Of a stretch of 11,075 nucleotides of DNA, positions 1 to 7,496 are shown one piece after another. The DNA lies in NCBI GenBank assembly GCA_900552315.1, contig URZM01000064.1, forward strand, positions 1 through 11,075, given 5' to 3'. A program made the position numbers and the translations under genes. The notes under the pieces are model-generated. The model was given only the letters and a program-made list of their open reading frames with translations, was not told the origin of the DNA and did not search any database. How positions within the stretch are numbered: position 1 is the first letter of the stretch; each line of letters starts with the position of its first letter. This DNA is from an uncultured Bacteroidales bacterium. GTDB lineage: Bacteria; Bacteroidota; Bacteroidia; Bacteroidales; Muribaculaceae.

Positions 1-285
1 CATGTGACGCCCGGCATGCCTGTGATAATATCTCCCAGCAAGCGAGACCAGCAGGTGAACGAGAAAGAGGGCTACAAGATAGCCATGGTCACGATGGATC
101 CATATGGCAAATACTCTGCTTCCGCCACAGCTCATCCGGTGAAGAAAAAGGACAAGAAGGCGTCAGAGCCATCCGAAGAAACGATACAGCCGGAAGAGAA
201 AATCCAGGAGGAGACATCTCCGGAAACCGCGCCTGAACCGCACATCATTCCGGAAGAAGCCCCTGCCGACACCCTAAAGCATTGA
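1..285 (+). CDS. 3' end of an unidentified gene with an acidic Pro/Glu-rich tail (partial)
   Basis: The reading frame is open from the first base (His-Val-Thr-Pro-Gly...) and stops at TGA 283-285, so 94 residues are visible and the true start lies left of the window; the GTG at position 4 is only an internal codon. The first ~50 residues look like the edge of a folded domain with alternating beta-like stretches (PVIIS, YKIAMVTMD, YGKYSASA). After a Lys-rich stretch (KKKDKK) the last ~40 residues are low complexity, rich in Glu, Pro and Thr, and probably disordered. There is no membrane segment in the visible part. The gene converges on dprA with only 8 bases between stop codons and I see no strong terminator hairpin there. 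I do not recognise the family; the coding call rests on the uninterrupted frame to the edge and ordinary-looking composition. Confidence 0.7.
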   Translation, partial: HVTPGMPVIISPSKRDQQVNEKEGYKIAMVTMDPYGKYSASATAHPVKKKDKKASEPSEETIQPEEKIQEETSPETAPEPHIIPEEAPADTLKH

Positions 286-293
286 GGAGAATC

Positions 294-1421
294 TCAGGAG
301 AGAGACAGCCTCGCTCCCGGATGGCGGGTCAGCAGTCCGTCAAGGTCCAGTTCGCCTATCGCCGACATGACATCCCTTGTGCCGAGACCGGTATGTGAGA
401 CAATATTGTCTATGGAGACAGGTGCGGGCTGAGATTTGAGATACTCATACACTGATTTCGTGCATCCGGTATAGATGTCGAAGATGGAATGTTGCGACTT
501 GTCCTGTGCGGCATGCCGTGCGGAGATTATCTCCCATCCGGCACCCTCAGCCACATCCTTGCCGGTGGTGGCCAAGAGAGCGAGTTGTCTGCCAATGAGC
601 TTGTTGCATCCGGCTGAAATCTCGTCAGACGCCCTGCCGGGCAGTGCGAGCACCTCCCTGTCATACCCCCGTGCATGTGCCGCAGTGTTGAGCGCGCCGC
701 CGCGCAGAGGGCTTTCCGCCACAAACACCGCGTCACACAGACCCGCTATTATTCGGTTGCGCTCCAGGAAATTGCCACGGAACGGTCTCACGTCATGCAG
801 ATACTCTGACACCAACGCGCCTCCTTTGCGCAATATTTCCTTGGCGAGACCTTTGTGCTGGGCCGGATATACCATCCCCAGCCCGTGGGCCAGTACGGCC
901 ACCGTAGGCATATCCAGGCGCAAGGCCGTGTCGTGGGCGGCCTTGTCTATCCCGTATGCCAGTCCGCTTACTATCGTCGTCTCGCCGGCACAATCCCTTA
1001 CTTCTTCTATAATCTTCGCTGTATATGCCTGGCCGTATGCACTGCAGCGGCGTGTGCCTACCACAGCGAGAAGCCTCTCGCTGTCCAGGTCAGCGTCGCC
1101 GAGCACGAACAGGCATACCGGCGCGTCCTCGCATTGAGACAGACGGGAGGGGTAGGTCTCGTCGTCCACCAGACCCAATACTCGTATATTGTGTCTCTCA
1201 GCGAATCGCAGTTCCTCGGCAGCTTTGGCCAATGCGGCTTCTCGCCCGTTCAGCACATGGAGAAAGGAGTCATTGACTTCCACCATACGAGACACCGCAC
1301 GCAAGTCTATTTGGAAAAATTCATGGATATCGCCCAATATTTCCAATATCCTGCGCGTGACCTGCGCGTTGATTCCCTTTATCAGGGAAAGCGCCAGACA
1401 CTCTTGCCGGTACGGTGTCAT
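294..1421 (-). CDS. dprA: DNA-processing protein DprA (Smf)
   Basis: DprA is a cytoplasmic protein that binds incoming single-stranded DNA and loads RecA during natural transformation; many non-competent bacteria also keep it. The 375-residue product has an N-terminal helix-hairpin-helix-like region (about 8-40, LSLIKGINAQVTRRIL), then the Rossmann-type DprA core: VVGTRRCSAYG (120-130), SGLAYGID (152-159), LAHGLGMVYP (177-186), FLERNRIIAGL (218-228), PGR (261-263) and GCNKLI (271-276). A C-terminal winged-helix domain (about 320-375, SVYEYLKSQPAPVSIDNI) completes the long form of the family. The usual SGSL.TA-type loop reads RGGALNTA here (240-247), a mild deviation. Its ATG overlaps the TGA of the upstream thioesterase gene by four bases (1418-1421), so the two are very likely co-transcribed and translationally coupled. 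The family call is firm; whether the organism is competent cannot be told from here. Confidence 0.95.
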   Translation of the reverse strand: MTPYRQECLALSLIKGINAQVTRRILEILGDIHEFFQIDLRAVSRMVEVNDSFLHVLNGREAALAKAAEELRFAERHNIRVLGLVDDETYPSRLSQCEDAPVCLFVLGDADLDSERLLAVVGTRRCSAYGQAYTAKIIEEVRDCAGETTIVSGLAYGIDKAAHDTALRLDMPTVAVLAHGLGMVYPAQHKGLAKEILRKGGALVSEYLHDVRPFRGNFLERNRIIAGLCDAVFVAESPLRGGALNTAAHARGYDREVLALPGRASDEISAGCNKLIGRQLALLATTGKDVAEGAGWEIISARHAAQDKSQHSIFDIYTGCTKSVYEYLKSQPAPVSIDNIVSHTGLGTRDVMSAIGELDLDGLLTRHPGARLSLS

Positions 1422-1837
1422 TTGAAATATGGAGCGAAGATATTGCCCAGCTCGTCCCCACGGGACAGCTTCCCATTCTTGAGGGAGACGACCGTGATGG
1501 TGGCCTGGGCCGCGTACTCACCTGATGGAAATATGATGTCTTGCTTGAACACGAAGCGAGGCCCCTTGCGCTCCACCTTGAGGCAAGATATGAAACGGTC
1601 CCCTACCCTAAGTGAATTTTTATACTCGACCTCGATCTTGCGCACCACCGGGTCGATGCCACGGCGGTGAAGCTCGCCGAAAGACATGCCCGCCTCCGAA
1701 CAGAACGTATGCCGCGTATGCTCCATATAGTGCAGATAATTGGCATTGTTGACTATCTGCTGGGAGTCCAGCTCGTAATCGCGCACCACCATCTCCATGG
1801 CGAAGCAATATTTCTTGTTGTCTTTGAGTATGGGCAT
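1418..1837 (-). CDS. Acyl-CoA thioesterase, hotdog fold (4HBT / YbgC-like)
   Basis: This 139-residue protein has the size and signature of single-domain 4-hydroxybenzoyl-CoA thioesterase relatives, which hydrolyse acyl-CoA thioesters in the cytoplasm. The diagnostic stretch is DYELDSQQIVNNANYLHYME (residues 20-39), with Asp24 in the catalytic position and the NANYL helix start. A second conserved part, IEVEYKNSLRVGD (68-80), forms the central strand region. The substrate cannot be predicted. The same frame is open up to an ATG at 1904-1906, but I choose the ATG at 1835-1837. An excellent Bacteroidota promoter at 1862-1893 lies inside the longer version, the extra 23 residues have no family counterpart, and the shorter protein matches the usual length. 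No Shine-Dalgarno is visible; the leader is A/T rich. The gene is followed by dprA with an ATGA overlap. Confidence 0.88.
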   Translation of the reverse strand: MPILKDNKKYCFAMEMVVRDYELDSQQIVNNANYLHYMEHTRHTFCSEAGMSFGELHRRGIDPVVRKIEVEYKNSLRVGDRFISCLKVERKGPRFVFKQDIIFPSGEYAAQATITVVSLKNGKLSRGDELGNIFAPYFK

Positions 1838-1861
1838 AAATACATTAGAGCTTAGTTGCCG

Positions 1862-1893
1862 CAAAATTACTAATTGTTTCTCTGATGTGCAAA
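1862..1893 (-). promoter_or_regulatory. Bacteroidota-type promoter for thioesterase-dprA
   Basis: Reading the minus strand, TTTG (1890-1893) is followed after exactly 20 bases by TAATTTTG (1862-1869), a perfect match to the Bacteroidota primary-sigma consensus TTTG-N19..21-TAnnTTTG. Transcription should start near 1855, leaving a leader of about 18 bases before the ATG at 1837. It sits in the gap after the malic enzyme stop, so thioesterase-dprA has its own promoter. Confidence 0.8.
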
Positions 1894-1919
1894 CGAAACC
1901 CTCCACAGTTGTCCGCCCG

Positions 1920-3272
1920 TTATTGCTTTACACTGATTTCGGAAGCTTGATGGCCTCGCAGTGAGCTCTTTATGGCTCTGAACTCACGGTTCTCCTCCTT
2001 CATCATACGCTGTAGATGCGTGGCGTATTCCTCCATGTCTGCGATATTGTTGCGGGCGGCCCCGCTCTTGACGGCCGCGCGCACCACTGCCGGAGCCACG
2101 GCCGTCAACAGGCGGGGATCGAAGGGGGCCGGCAATATATACTCCGGTCCATATCCTATGTCGCCCTTGCAACGATATGCCTTGCATACATCTTCAGGTA
2201 CAGGCTCATGCGCCAGCGCCGCGATGGCATATACCGCCGCATGCTTCATCTGCTCGTTTATGCAGCGTGCATGGCAGTCAAGCGCGCCTCTGAACAGGTA
2301 CGGGAAACAGAGCACGTTGTTTATCTGGTTGGGGTAATCGCTCCTGCCTGTGGCGAAGATAAGGTCTTTCCTGGCACCTGTGGCCGCCTCATACGATATT
2401 TCAGGGTCAGGGTTCGCCAATGCGAACACAATTGGCCAGTCAGCCATAGAGCGTACCATCTCAGGCGTAACCGTGTCCTTGACCGACAGCCCGAGGAAGA
2501 TGTCCGCTCCTTTCAGGGCCTCGGACAACGTATGGATGTCCTGGGTTGTGGAGAATCGGCGTTTCATGTCGCCAAGACCCTCACGGTCGGCCCGTATCAC
2601 CCCCTTGGAGTCACACATTACGATGTTCTCACGCACCATCCCCAGGCTTATGAGCATCTCGGTGCACGCCATGGCGGCAGCACCGGCGCCGTTCACCACC
2701 ATCTTAACCTCGGTTATCTTCTTGTCCTGCAGCTCGAGGGCGTTAACCATACCTGCGGCAACCACTATCGCTGTGCCATGCTGGTCATCGTGCATTACCG
2801 GTATGTCGCACACCTCCTTCAGGCGGCGCTCTATCTCGAAGCACTCAGGTGCCTTTATGTCTTCCAGGTTTATGCCTCCGAAGGTGGATGACATCGCTTT
2901 CACAGCATTGACTATCGTGTCCACATCGGTCAGGTCAAGCTCGATGTCGATAGCGTTCAGCCCGGCGAATATCTTGAACAGGAAAGCCTTGCCTTCCATC
3001 ACCGGCTTTGAGGCGAGCGCCCCGATGTTTCCAAGCCCGAGGACTGCGGTGCCGTTGGAGATTACGGCGACCAGGTTCCCCTTTCCTGTATAGTGCCAGG
3101 CCATATCCGGATTATCTCTTATCGCCTCGCATGGATAGGCGACGCCTGGAGAGTAAGCCAGGCTCAGGTCTCTTTGGGTGGAATAAGGTTTTGAGGGTAG
3201 GATCTCAATTTTGCCGGGAAACGGGTATTCGTGATAATCAAGGGCGTCCTGGCGTGTGATATGCTTGTTCAT
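1920..3272 (-). CDS. Malic enzyme, MaeB class, short form without C-terminal PTA-like domain
   Basis: The enzyme decarboxylates malate oxidatively to pyruvate with NAD(P)H production in the cytoplasm. The 450 residues match the catalytic half of the E. coli MaeB family closely: DLSLAYSPGVA (35-45, with the conserved Tyr40), GNLVAVISNGTAVLGLGNIGALA (65-87), VMEGKA (91-96, Lys95 as catalytic base by family knowledge), FGGINLEDIKAPECF (131-145, metal ligands Glu137 and Asp138), HDDQHGTA (161-168), a Rossmann loop GAGAAAMA (195-202), LANPDPE (285-291) and TGRSDYPNQINNVLCFP (308-324). The relatives I know from Bacteroides and E. coli are about 760 residues with a phosphotransacetylase-like regulatory domain. 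This protein ends about 40 residues after the catalytic domain, in a charged linker-like tail. Nothing in the 82 bases between its stop and the thioesterase start could encode the missing half. NAD versus NADP preference cannot be judged. Confidence 0.93.
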   Translation of the reverse strand: MNKHITRQDALDYHEYPFPGKIEILPSKPYSTQRDLSLAYSPGVAYPCEAIRDNPDMAWHYTGKGNLVAVISNGTAVLGLGNIGALASKPVMEGKAFLFKIFAGLNAIDIELDLTDVDTIVNAVKAMSSTFGGINLEDIKAPECFEIERRLKEVCDIPVMHDDQHGTAIVVAAGMVNALELQDKKITEVKMVVNGAGAAAMACTEMLISLGMVRENIVMCDSKGVIRADREGLGDMKRRFSTTQDIHTLSEALKGADIFLGLSVKDTVTPEMVRSMADWPIVFALANPDPEISYEAATGARKDLIFATGRSDYPNQINNVLCFPYLFRGALDCHARCINEQMKHAAVYAIAALAHEPVPEDVCKAYRCKGDIGYGPEYILPAPFDPRLLTAVAPAVVRAAVKSGAARNNIADMEEYATHLQRMMKEENREFRAIKSSLRGHQASEISVKQ

Positions 3273-3351
3273 AGTGTGTCTGTTTAGTGAGTTGTCAGTA
3301 ACTAAACAAACACAAATGACACAAAGTTTAACACGGCCTCACAAGGCTCCT

Positions 3352-5346
3352 TTATGGACGGGAGAGTATCTTTTGCACCGCACCGCCCTGTGGTGTGTGT
3401 ACATTCAATATGTACACACCTGCTCCTTTGCCGATGTTGATGCTGAATGTGTTTCCTTTAAAAGATGCCGTCTCACATACCCTTCCGTCCTGTGATACGA
3501 GAACATATTCGCCTCCTGTGCACGGGAACGGCACCACAATCTCGGCCTCGTCCCCTTCCTGGTATCGGACCATAAGATGGTTGGGCGACTGGCCCGATAA
3601 GGAATCCATGCCGGGCTGGATCAACGATGATTGTCTCTCCAATATCAGCTTCAGCCCCTCATATGCCGACGGGGTGCCGAATTGGGACCTGTCACCCCCG
3701 ACCGTGCGGTTGCCCGTCCTGTCCAAGAGGTCGAGCACGTCCTCACGACTGAGGGCCGGGTCGGCTTGCAGCCACAACGCTATCATGCCGGCTATCGACG
3801 GCGTAGACATGGAAGTGCCGGAGGATGCCCCGTAGAACCATTCCAGACCGTCACAGTCGATATGCGAGGCCACCTTCGTGTAATTGCTGCGTTCATTAAG
3901 GGCCGATATGACTTCTGTCCCCGGCGCCATGGTGTGGGGCAGCTTTTCCGGCACGGACCCGTATGAGGAATACAGCCCGGTGGCTCCAATCTCTCCATAG
4001 CCCGGATCAGCCGCATGCTCATTGCCGTCAAGGTCTGTATATGAAATGCGCATATTCGTTGCCCCTACAGATATGACACAGGGGCTTGTACAATGGTCCG
4101 AAATCGATTCCTCGGCGTTTCCTCTCGTGTATCCGGGTGTGGCGAAGCTTCCGAAAGCGGAGGACATGTAGTTTGTGAACCCATACACCATCTCTCCGCC
4201 CGGAGAATGGAACACCAAGCCAAGGGTGTATGACTGCGGCTCCTGTATCCAAGGAAGATGGCCTTCTATTTTCAACCCGTTGTTGCCTTCGATGCCCTGT
4301 ATGTATGAGAGTCGCAGATACGCGTCTTCTTTTGTGTGCGAACGCAAGGCGTCGAGCTCAGGGAGCATGTCCTGTCCGTCCGCAGGCATGTCGAAAGCGT
4401 TGAAATAATCTGAACGCCATACCTCCTCGCAGTATTCAGGGGTCATGTGCACCAAGGTGAACGCCACACGCAAGTCTTTGCCTTTGCTCGTGAGGTATGT
4501 GTCGATGAACTCGCTTTTGGAGCCATAAGGGCCTTTATAAAATATGGTGGCCAGGGGATCAGGGTCTGCTGTGAAATCCCTTTGCAGCGAACTCGTGTTC
4601 TGGCCGTCGTTTCCGGCGGCGAAACACACGATCTGCCCCGTGGGGGCCAACTCCTGTGAGAGCACATCTGTGACCATGCCGGTGCCGTCGTGCATGCCGG
4701 ACGTTCCCCCTATGCTCAATGAGGCGACGCATGGCATGCCATGCTCCTCGGCATAGTCCATGGCGGTGGTGATTCCGAACATCATCTCGTCCTCATATAT
4801 GCTTTTGCCCATGCTCGTGAGGACAAGCGTGGCGTCGGGAGCCATGCCGTAATATGGATTGCCGACATCCGACCCTGCGGCTGTGCCGGCGGTATGTGTC
4901 CCATGCCCGTCCCCGGCGAAATCTATCAGACGCTTCTCTATCGTTTGCCCGTCCATGAGCTCGTATGCCTTATAGGTGAATCTGCCTGTTGCTGTTTCCG
5001 CAGACGAGGATGTGGTGACATAAAGCGCGACCCGGCTGTTGCCGGTGGACGGATCCCTGAAGGCCACATGCCTGGGGTCTATCCCTACATCCACCACGCC
5101 TATCACTACGCCTTTGCCCGTGAAAGGTATAATCTCATTGCCTCGGGCCACTCCGTCATGGGCCGCATCTACTGAAAGCTCATGACGGTTGATGTCGTTG
5201 AAGAGCTGGAGTTGCCTGGGCGTGCGACCGTAAGCCTGGATGGACCGTGGCATCCGGAGCCTGACACCCTCCGGACTACATGGCGACTCTGCCATAGTGG
5301 CAGTGGCGACTGACATCGTGGCGCATACAAATATGGCTCTGATCAT
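3352..5346 (-). CDS. Secreted subtilisin-like serine peptidase (S8) with putative T9SS C-terminal sorting tail
   Basis: Starting at ATG 5344-5346 the product has 664 residues. It opens with a signal peptide (MIRAIFVCATMSVATATMA, cleavage probable before Glu20). The catalytic triad is visible: Asp86 in GVVDVGID, His148 in GDGHGTHTAGT and Ser512 in SSGTSMSTPSIAG, with the oxyanion Asn246 in CFAAGNDG. Between Asn246 and Ser512 lie about 265 residues, much more than in subtilisin, so an extra beta-rich domain is inserted there. The last ~80 residues are beta-rich and end with DGRV...GVYILNV...GGAVQKILSRP, resembling type A sorting domains of the type IX secretion system. This predicts export across the outer membrane and possible surface attachment. 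A longer frame begins at a TTG (5413-5415), but that codon lies in the -33 box of the likely promoter and would bury the signal peptide. Substrates are unknown. Confidence 0.92.
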   Translation of the reverse strand: MIRAIFVCATMSVATATMAESPCSPEGVRLRMPRSIQAYGRTPRQLQLFNDINRHELSVDAAHDGVARGNEIIPFTGKGVVIGVVDVGIDPRHVAFRDPSTGNSRVALYVTTSSSAETATGRFTYKAYELMDGQTIEKRLIDFAGDGHGTHTAGTAAGSDVGNPYYGMAPDATLVLTSMGKSIYEDEMMFGITTAMDYAEEHGMPCVASLSIGGTSGMHDGTGMVTDVLSQELAPTGQIVCFAAGNDGQNTSSLQRDFTADPDPLATIFYKGPYGSKSEFIDTYLTSKGKDLRVAFTLVHMTPEYCEEVWRSDYFNAFDMPADGQDMLPELDALRSHTKEDAYLRLSYIQGIEGNNGLKIEGHLPWIQEPQSYTLGLVFHSPGGEMVYGFTNYMSSAFGSFATPGYTRGNAEESISDHCTSPCVISVGATNMRISYTDLDGNEHAADPGYGEIGATGLYSSYGSVPEKLPHTMAPGTEVISALNERSNYTKVASHIDCDGLEWFYGASSGTSMSTPSIAGMIALWLQADPALSREDVLDLLDRTGNRTVGGDRSQFGTPSAYEGLKLILERQSSLIQPGMDSLSGQSPNHLMVRYQEGDEAEIVVPFPCTGGEYVLVSQDGRVCETASFKGNTFSINIGKGAGVYILNVHTPQGGAVQKILSRP

Positions 5347-5384
5347 ATTCCTAATTATGGCTGTGGAGCTTCTTTTCCATGATG

Positions 5385-5416
5385 CGAAATTAATATTTTT
5401 TCCGCATGTACACAAT
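5385..5416 (-). promoter_or_regulatory. Probable promoter of the S8 peptidase gene
   Basis: On the minus strand ATTG (5413-5416) is separated by 20 bases from TAATTTCG (5385-5392). Each box has one mismatch to the Bacteroidota consensus TTTG / TAnnTTTG, and the spacing is ideal. The implied leader to the ATG at 5346 is about 30 bases. It shares the 186-base divergent region with the groES promoter. Confidence 0.5.
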
Positions 5417-5474
5417 ATTTTAACGTTTCCTCCAGAACCATAAATAACCCGCGTGCGTTCTCATTCTCGATGAT

Positions 5475-5490
5475 TGGCACGAATTGTGTA
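5475..5490 (+). promoter_or_regulatory. Sigma-54-like -24/-12 element upstream of groES
   Basis: TGGCACG (5475-5481), four bases AATT, then GTGTA (5486-5490) compares with the sigma-54 consensus TGGCACG-N4-TTGCA. The -24 half is perfect and the -12 half matches 3 of 5, with the normally important GC reading GT. A start near 5500 would leave about 32 bases before groES ATG 5533. I see no good TTTG/TAnnTTTG promoter and no CIRCE element in this region, so this is the best promoter candidate for groESL, though unproven. Confidence 0.4.
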
Positions 5491-5532
5491 CGTCAGGATT
5501 TCAGAAATCAATAACTCAAAATTCAGATAACT

Positions 5533-5805
5533 ATGAATATCCAACCCCTTGCAGACCGCGTGCTCATAGAGCCTACGCCTGCCGAAGAAGTCACCATGGG
5601 TGGCATCATCATTCCTGATTCAGCCAAGGAGAAACCTCTCAAAGGCACCGTGATAGCCGCCGGCGACGGCACAAAGGACGAGAAAATGGTCCTCAAAGCC
5701 GGTGACACAGTGCTTTACGGCAAGTATGCCGGCACCGAGCTTGAGCTCGAAGGAAAGAAATACCTCATCATGCGCCAGAGCGATGTCCTGGCCATCGTGA
5801 AATAA
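5533..5805 (+). CDS. groES: Co-chaperonin GroES (Hsp10)
   Basis: GroES forms the heptameric lid of the GroEL folding chamber in the cytoplasm. The 90-residue length is typical. The N-terminal strand PLADRVLIEP (5-14) and the mobile loop EEVTMGGIIIPDSAKEKP (18-35) are clear; the GroEL-contacting hydrophobic triplet is Ile25-Ile26-Ile27 rather than the E. coli Ile-Val-Leu. GDGTKDE (45-51) corresponds to the roof-loop region, and KYLIMRQSDVLAIV (76-89) is the conserved C-terminal strand. The ATG at 5533 is preceded by an A/T-rich leader without Shine-Dalgarno, as is common in Bacteroidota. groEL follows after 31 bases, so the pair is an operon. Confidence 0.98.
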   Translation: MNIQPLADRVLIEPTPAEEVTMGGIIIPDSAKEKPLKGTVIAAGDGTKDEKMVLKAGDTVLYGKYAGTELELEGKKYLIMRQSDVLAIVK

Positions 5806-5836
5806 ATCATAACCCTGAAATTTTTTCATAAACAAA

Positions 5837-7474
5837 ATGGCAAAGGAAATTAAATTCAATATAAAGGCTCGCGAAGAGCTTAAGTCTGGCGTCGACGCTC
5901 TGGCCGACGCTGTAAAAGTAACCCTGGGTCCCAAAGGCCGCAACGTCATCATCGAGAAGAAATTCGGCGCGCCCCACATCACCAAGGACGGCGTTACCGT
6001 AGCCCGCGAAATCGAGCTTGAGAACCCCTTCGAAAACATGGGCGCACAGCTCGTGAAGGAGGTTGCCTCCAAGACCGGCGACCAGGCCGGCGATGGCACC
6101 ACCACCGCCACTGTGCTGGCCCAGGCTATCGTGCGCGAAGGTCTCCGCAACGTGGCTGCCGGCGCTAACCCCATGGACCTGAAGCGCGGCATCGACAAGG
6201 CCGTGAGCAAGGTCGTAGAGGGCATCAAGGCTCAGGCCGAGGAGGTAGGCGACGATTTCGACAAAATCGAGAATGTCGCTCGCGTTTCCGCCAACAATGA
6301 CGAGGAGATAGGACATCTTATCGCCGAGGCCATGAAGAAGGTGAAGAAGGAAGGCGTGATTACCGTAGAGGAGGCCAAGGGCACAGACACCACTGTGGAC
6401 GTTGTCGAGGGCATGCAGTTCGACCGTGGCTACATATCCCCCTATTTCGTCACCAACACCGAGAAGATGGAGTGCGAGATGGACAGCCCCTACATTCTGC
6501 TCTATGACAAGAAGGTTTCCAACCTCAAGGACATTCTGCCCATCCTGGAGTCCACAGCTCAGTCAGGCCGCGGCCTGCTCATCATAGCCGAGGATGTGGA
6601 CAACGAGGCTCTCGCCACGCTTGTTGTGAACCGTCTGCGCGGTTCCCTCAAGATTTGTGCAGTCAAGGCTCCCGGATTCGGCGACCGCCGCAAGGAGATG
6701 CTTGAGGACATCGCTGTCCTTACAGGCGGCAACGTAATCTCGGAGGTGAAAGGCATGCGCCTTGACCAGGCAACCATAGCTGACCTCGGCACCGCTGAGA
6801 AGGTGACTGTGAACAAGGACAACACCACGATCATCAACGGCGCGGGCGACAAGAACGCTATCGCCGACCGCGTGGCTCAAATCAAGGTGCAGATCGAGAA
6901 CACCACCTCTACCTACGACAAGGAGAAGCTCACCGAGCGTCTGGCCAAACTGGCCGGCGGTGTTGCCGTCCTGTACATCGGCGCTCCCTCCGAGGTGGAG
7001 ATGAAGGAGAAGAAGGACCGCGTGGACGACGCCCTTTCCGCGACTCGCGCAGCTGTAGAGGAAGGCATCGTGCCCGGCGGCGGCACCGCTTACATCCGCT
7101 GCCTCCCCGCTCTCGCCGAGCTTAAGGGTGACAACGCCGACGAAACCACAGGCATCGCTATCATACGCCGCGCCATAGAGGAGCCCCTGCGCCAGATTGT
7201 GGAGAACGCAGGCGTCGAAGGCGCTGTGATTGTGCAGAAGGTCAAGGAGGGCAAAGGCGACTACGGCTACAACGCCCGAACCGACAATTTCGAGAATTTC
7301 TTCGCCTCCGGTGTCATTGACCCGGCCAAGGTGACACGCGTGGCCCTGGAAAACGCAGCCTCTATTGCAGGCATGTTCCTCACCACAGAATGTGTGATAG
7401 CCGACAAGAAGGAAGAGAATCCCGCTCCCGCAATGCCCGCTCCCGGCATGGGCGGCATGGGCGGCATGATGTAA
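5837..7474 (+). CDS. groEL: Chaperonin GroEL (Hsp60)
   Basis: GroEL is the ATP-driven double-ring folding machine that works with GroES. The 545-residue product is full length and starts MAKEIKFN. The nucleotide-binding signatures are present: TLGPKGRNV (29-37) and GDGTTTAT (85-92), with Asp86 equivalent to E. coli Asp87, as is the C-terminal equatorial signature DRVDDALSATRAAVEEGIVPGGG, which contains the ATPase Asp. The protein ends in the flexible Gly-Met tail GMGGMGGMM that projects into the ring cavity. Codons are strongly biased to C-ending forms (GGC, CGC, AAC), as expected for a highly expressed gene. Only 31 bases separate it from groES and there is no internal promoter that I can recognise. 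It ends 22 bases before a 15-bp hairpin. Confidence 0.99.
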   Translation: MAKEIKFNIKAREELKSGVDALADAVKVTLGPKGRNVIIEKKFGAPHITKDGVTVAREIELENPFENMGAQLVKEVASKTGDQAGDGTTTATVLAQAIVREGLRNVAAGANPMDLKRGIDKAVSKVVEGIKAQAEEVGDDFDKIENVARVSANNDEEIGHLIAEAMKKVKKEGVITVEEAKGTDTTVDVVEGMQFDRGYISPYFVTNTEKMECEMDSPYILLYDKKVSNLKDILPILESTAQSGRGLLIIAEDVDNEALATLVVNRLRGSLKICAVKAPGFGDRRKEMLEDIAVLTGGNVISEVKGMRLDQATIADLGTAEKVTVNKDNTTIINGAGDKNAIADRVAQIKVQIENTTSTYDKEKLTERLAKLAGGVAVLYIGAPSEVEMKEKKDRVDDALSATRAAVEEGIVPGGGTAYIRCLPALAELKGDNADETTGIAIIRRAIEEPLRQIVENAGVEGAVIVQKVKEGKGDYGYNARTDNFENFFASGVIDPAKVTRVALENAASIAGMFLTTECVIADKKEENPAPAMPAPGMGGMGGMM

Positions 7475-7496
7475 AATCCAGTTCCAGTTATGAAAC

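Noticed and set aside
286..300. Bidirectional terminator between the first gene and dprA
   Set aside because: Only a 4-bp complementarity (TGAG/CTCA) is present, too weak to call.
475..1670. Plus-strand open frames across dprA and the thioesterase gene
   Set aside because: The translations are low-complexity Arg/Ser-rich and lie opposite genes with clear family motifs.
3273..3351. Promoter for the malic enzyme gene and a hairpin after the peptidase gene
   Set aside because: Candidates such as TAAACTTTG have the wrong spacing, and the only hairpin (GCCT/AGGC) is four base pairs. The gene may be read from upstream or have a weak promoter I cannot place.
5417..5532. CIRCE/HrcA operator upstream of groES
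   Set aside because: I looked for TTAGCACTC-N9-GAGTGCTAA and found neither half.
5620..6316. Antisense open frames over groES/groEL
   Set aside because: These are shadows of biased codon use in the chaperonin genes; there is no promoter or family similarity.
7445..7471. Tandem repeat of GGCATGGGC units
   Set aside because: It encodes the Gly-Gly-Met tail normal for GroEL and is not an independent repeat element.
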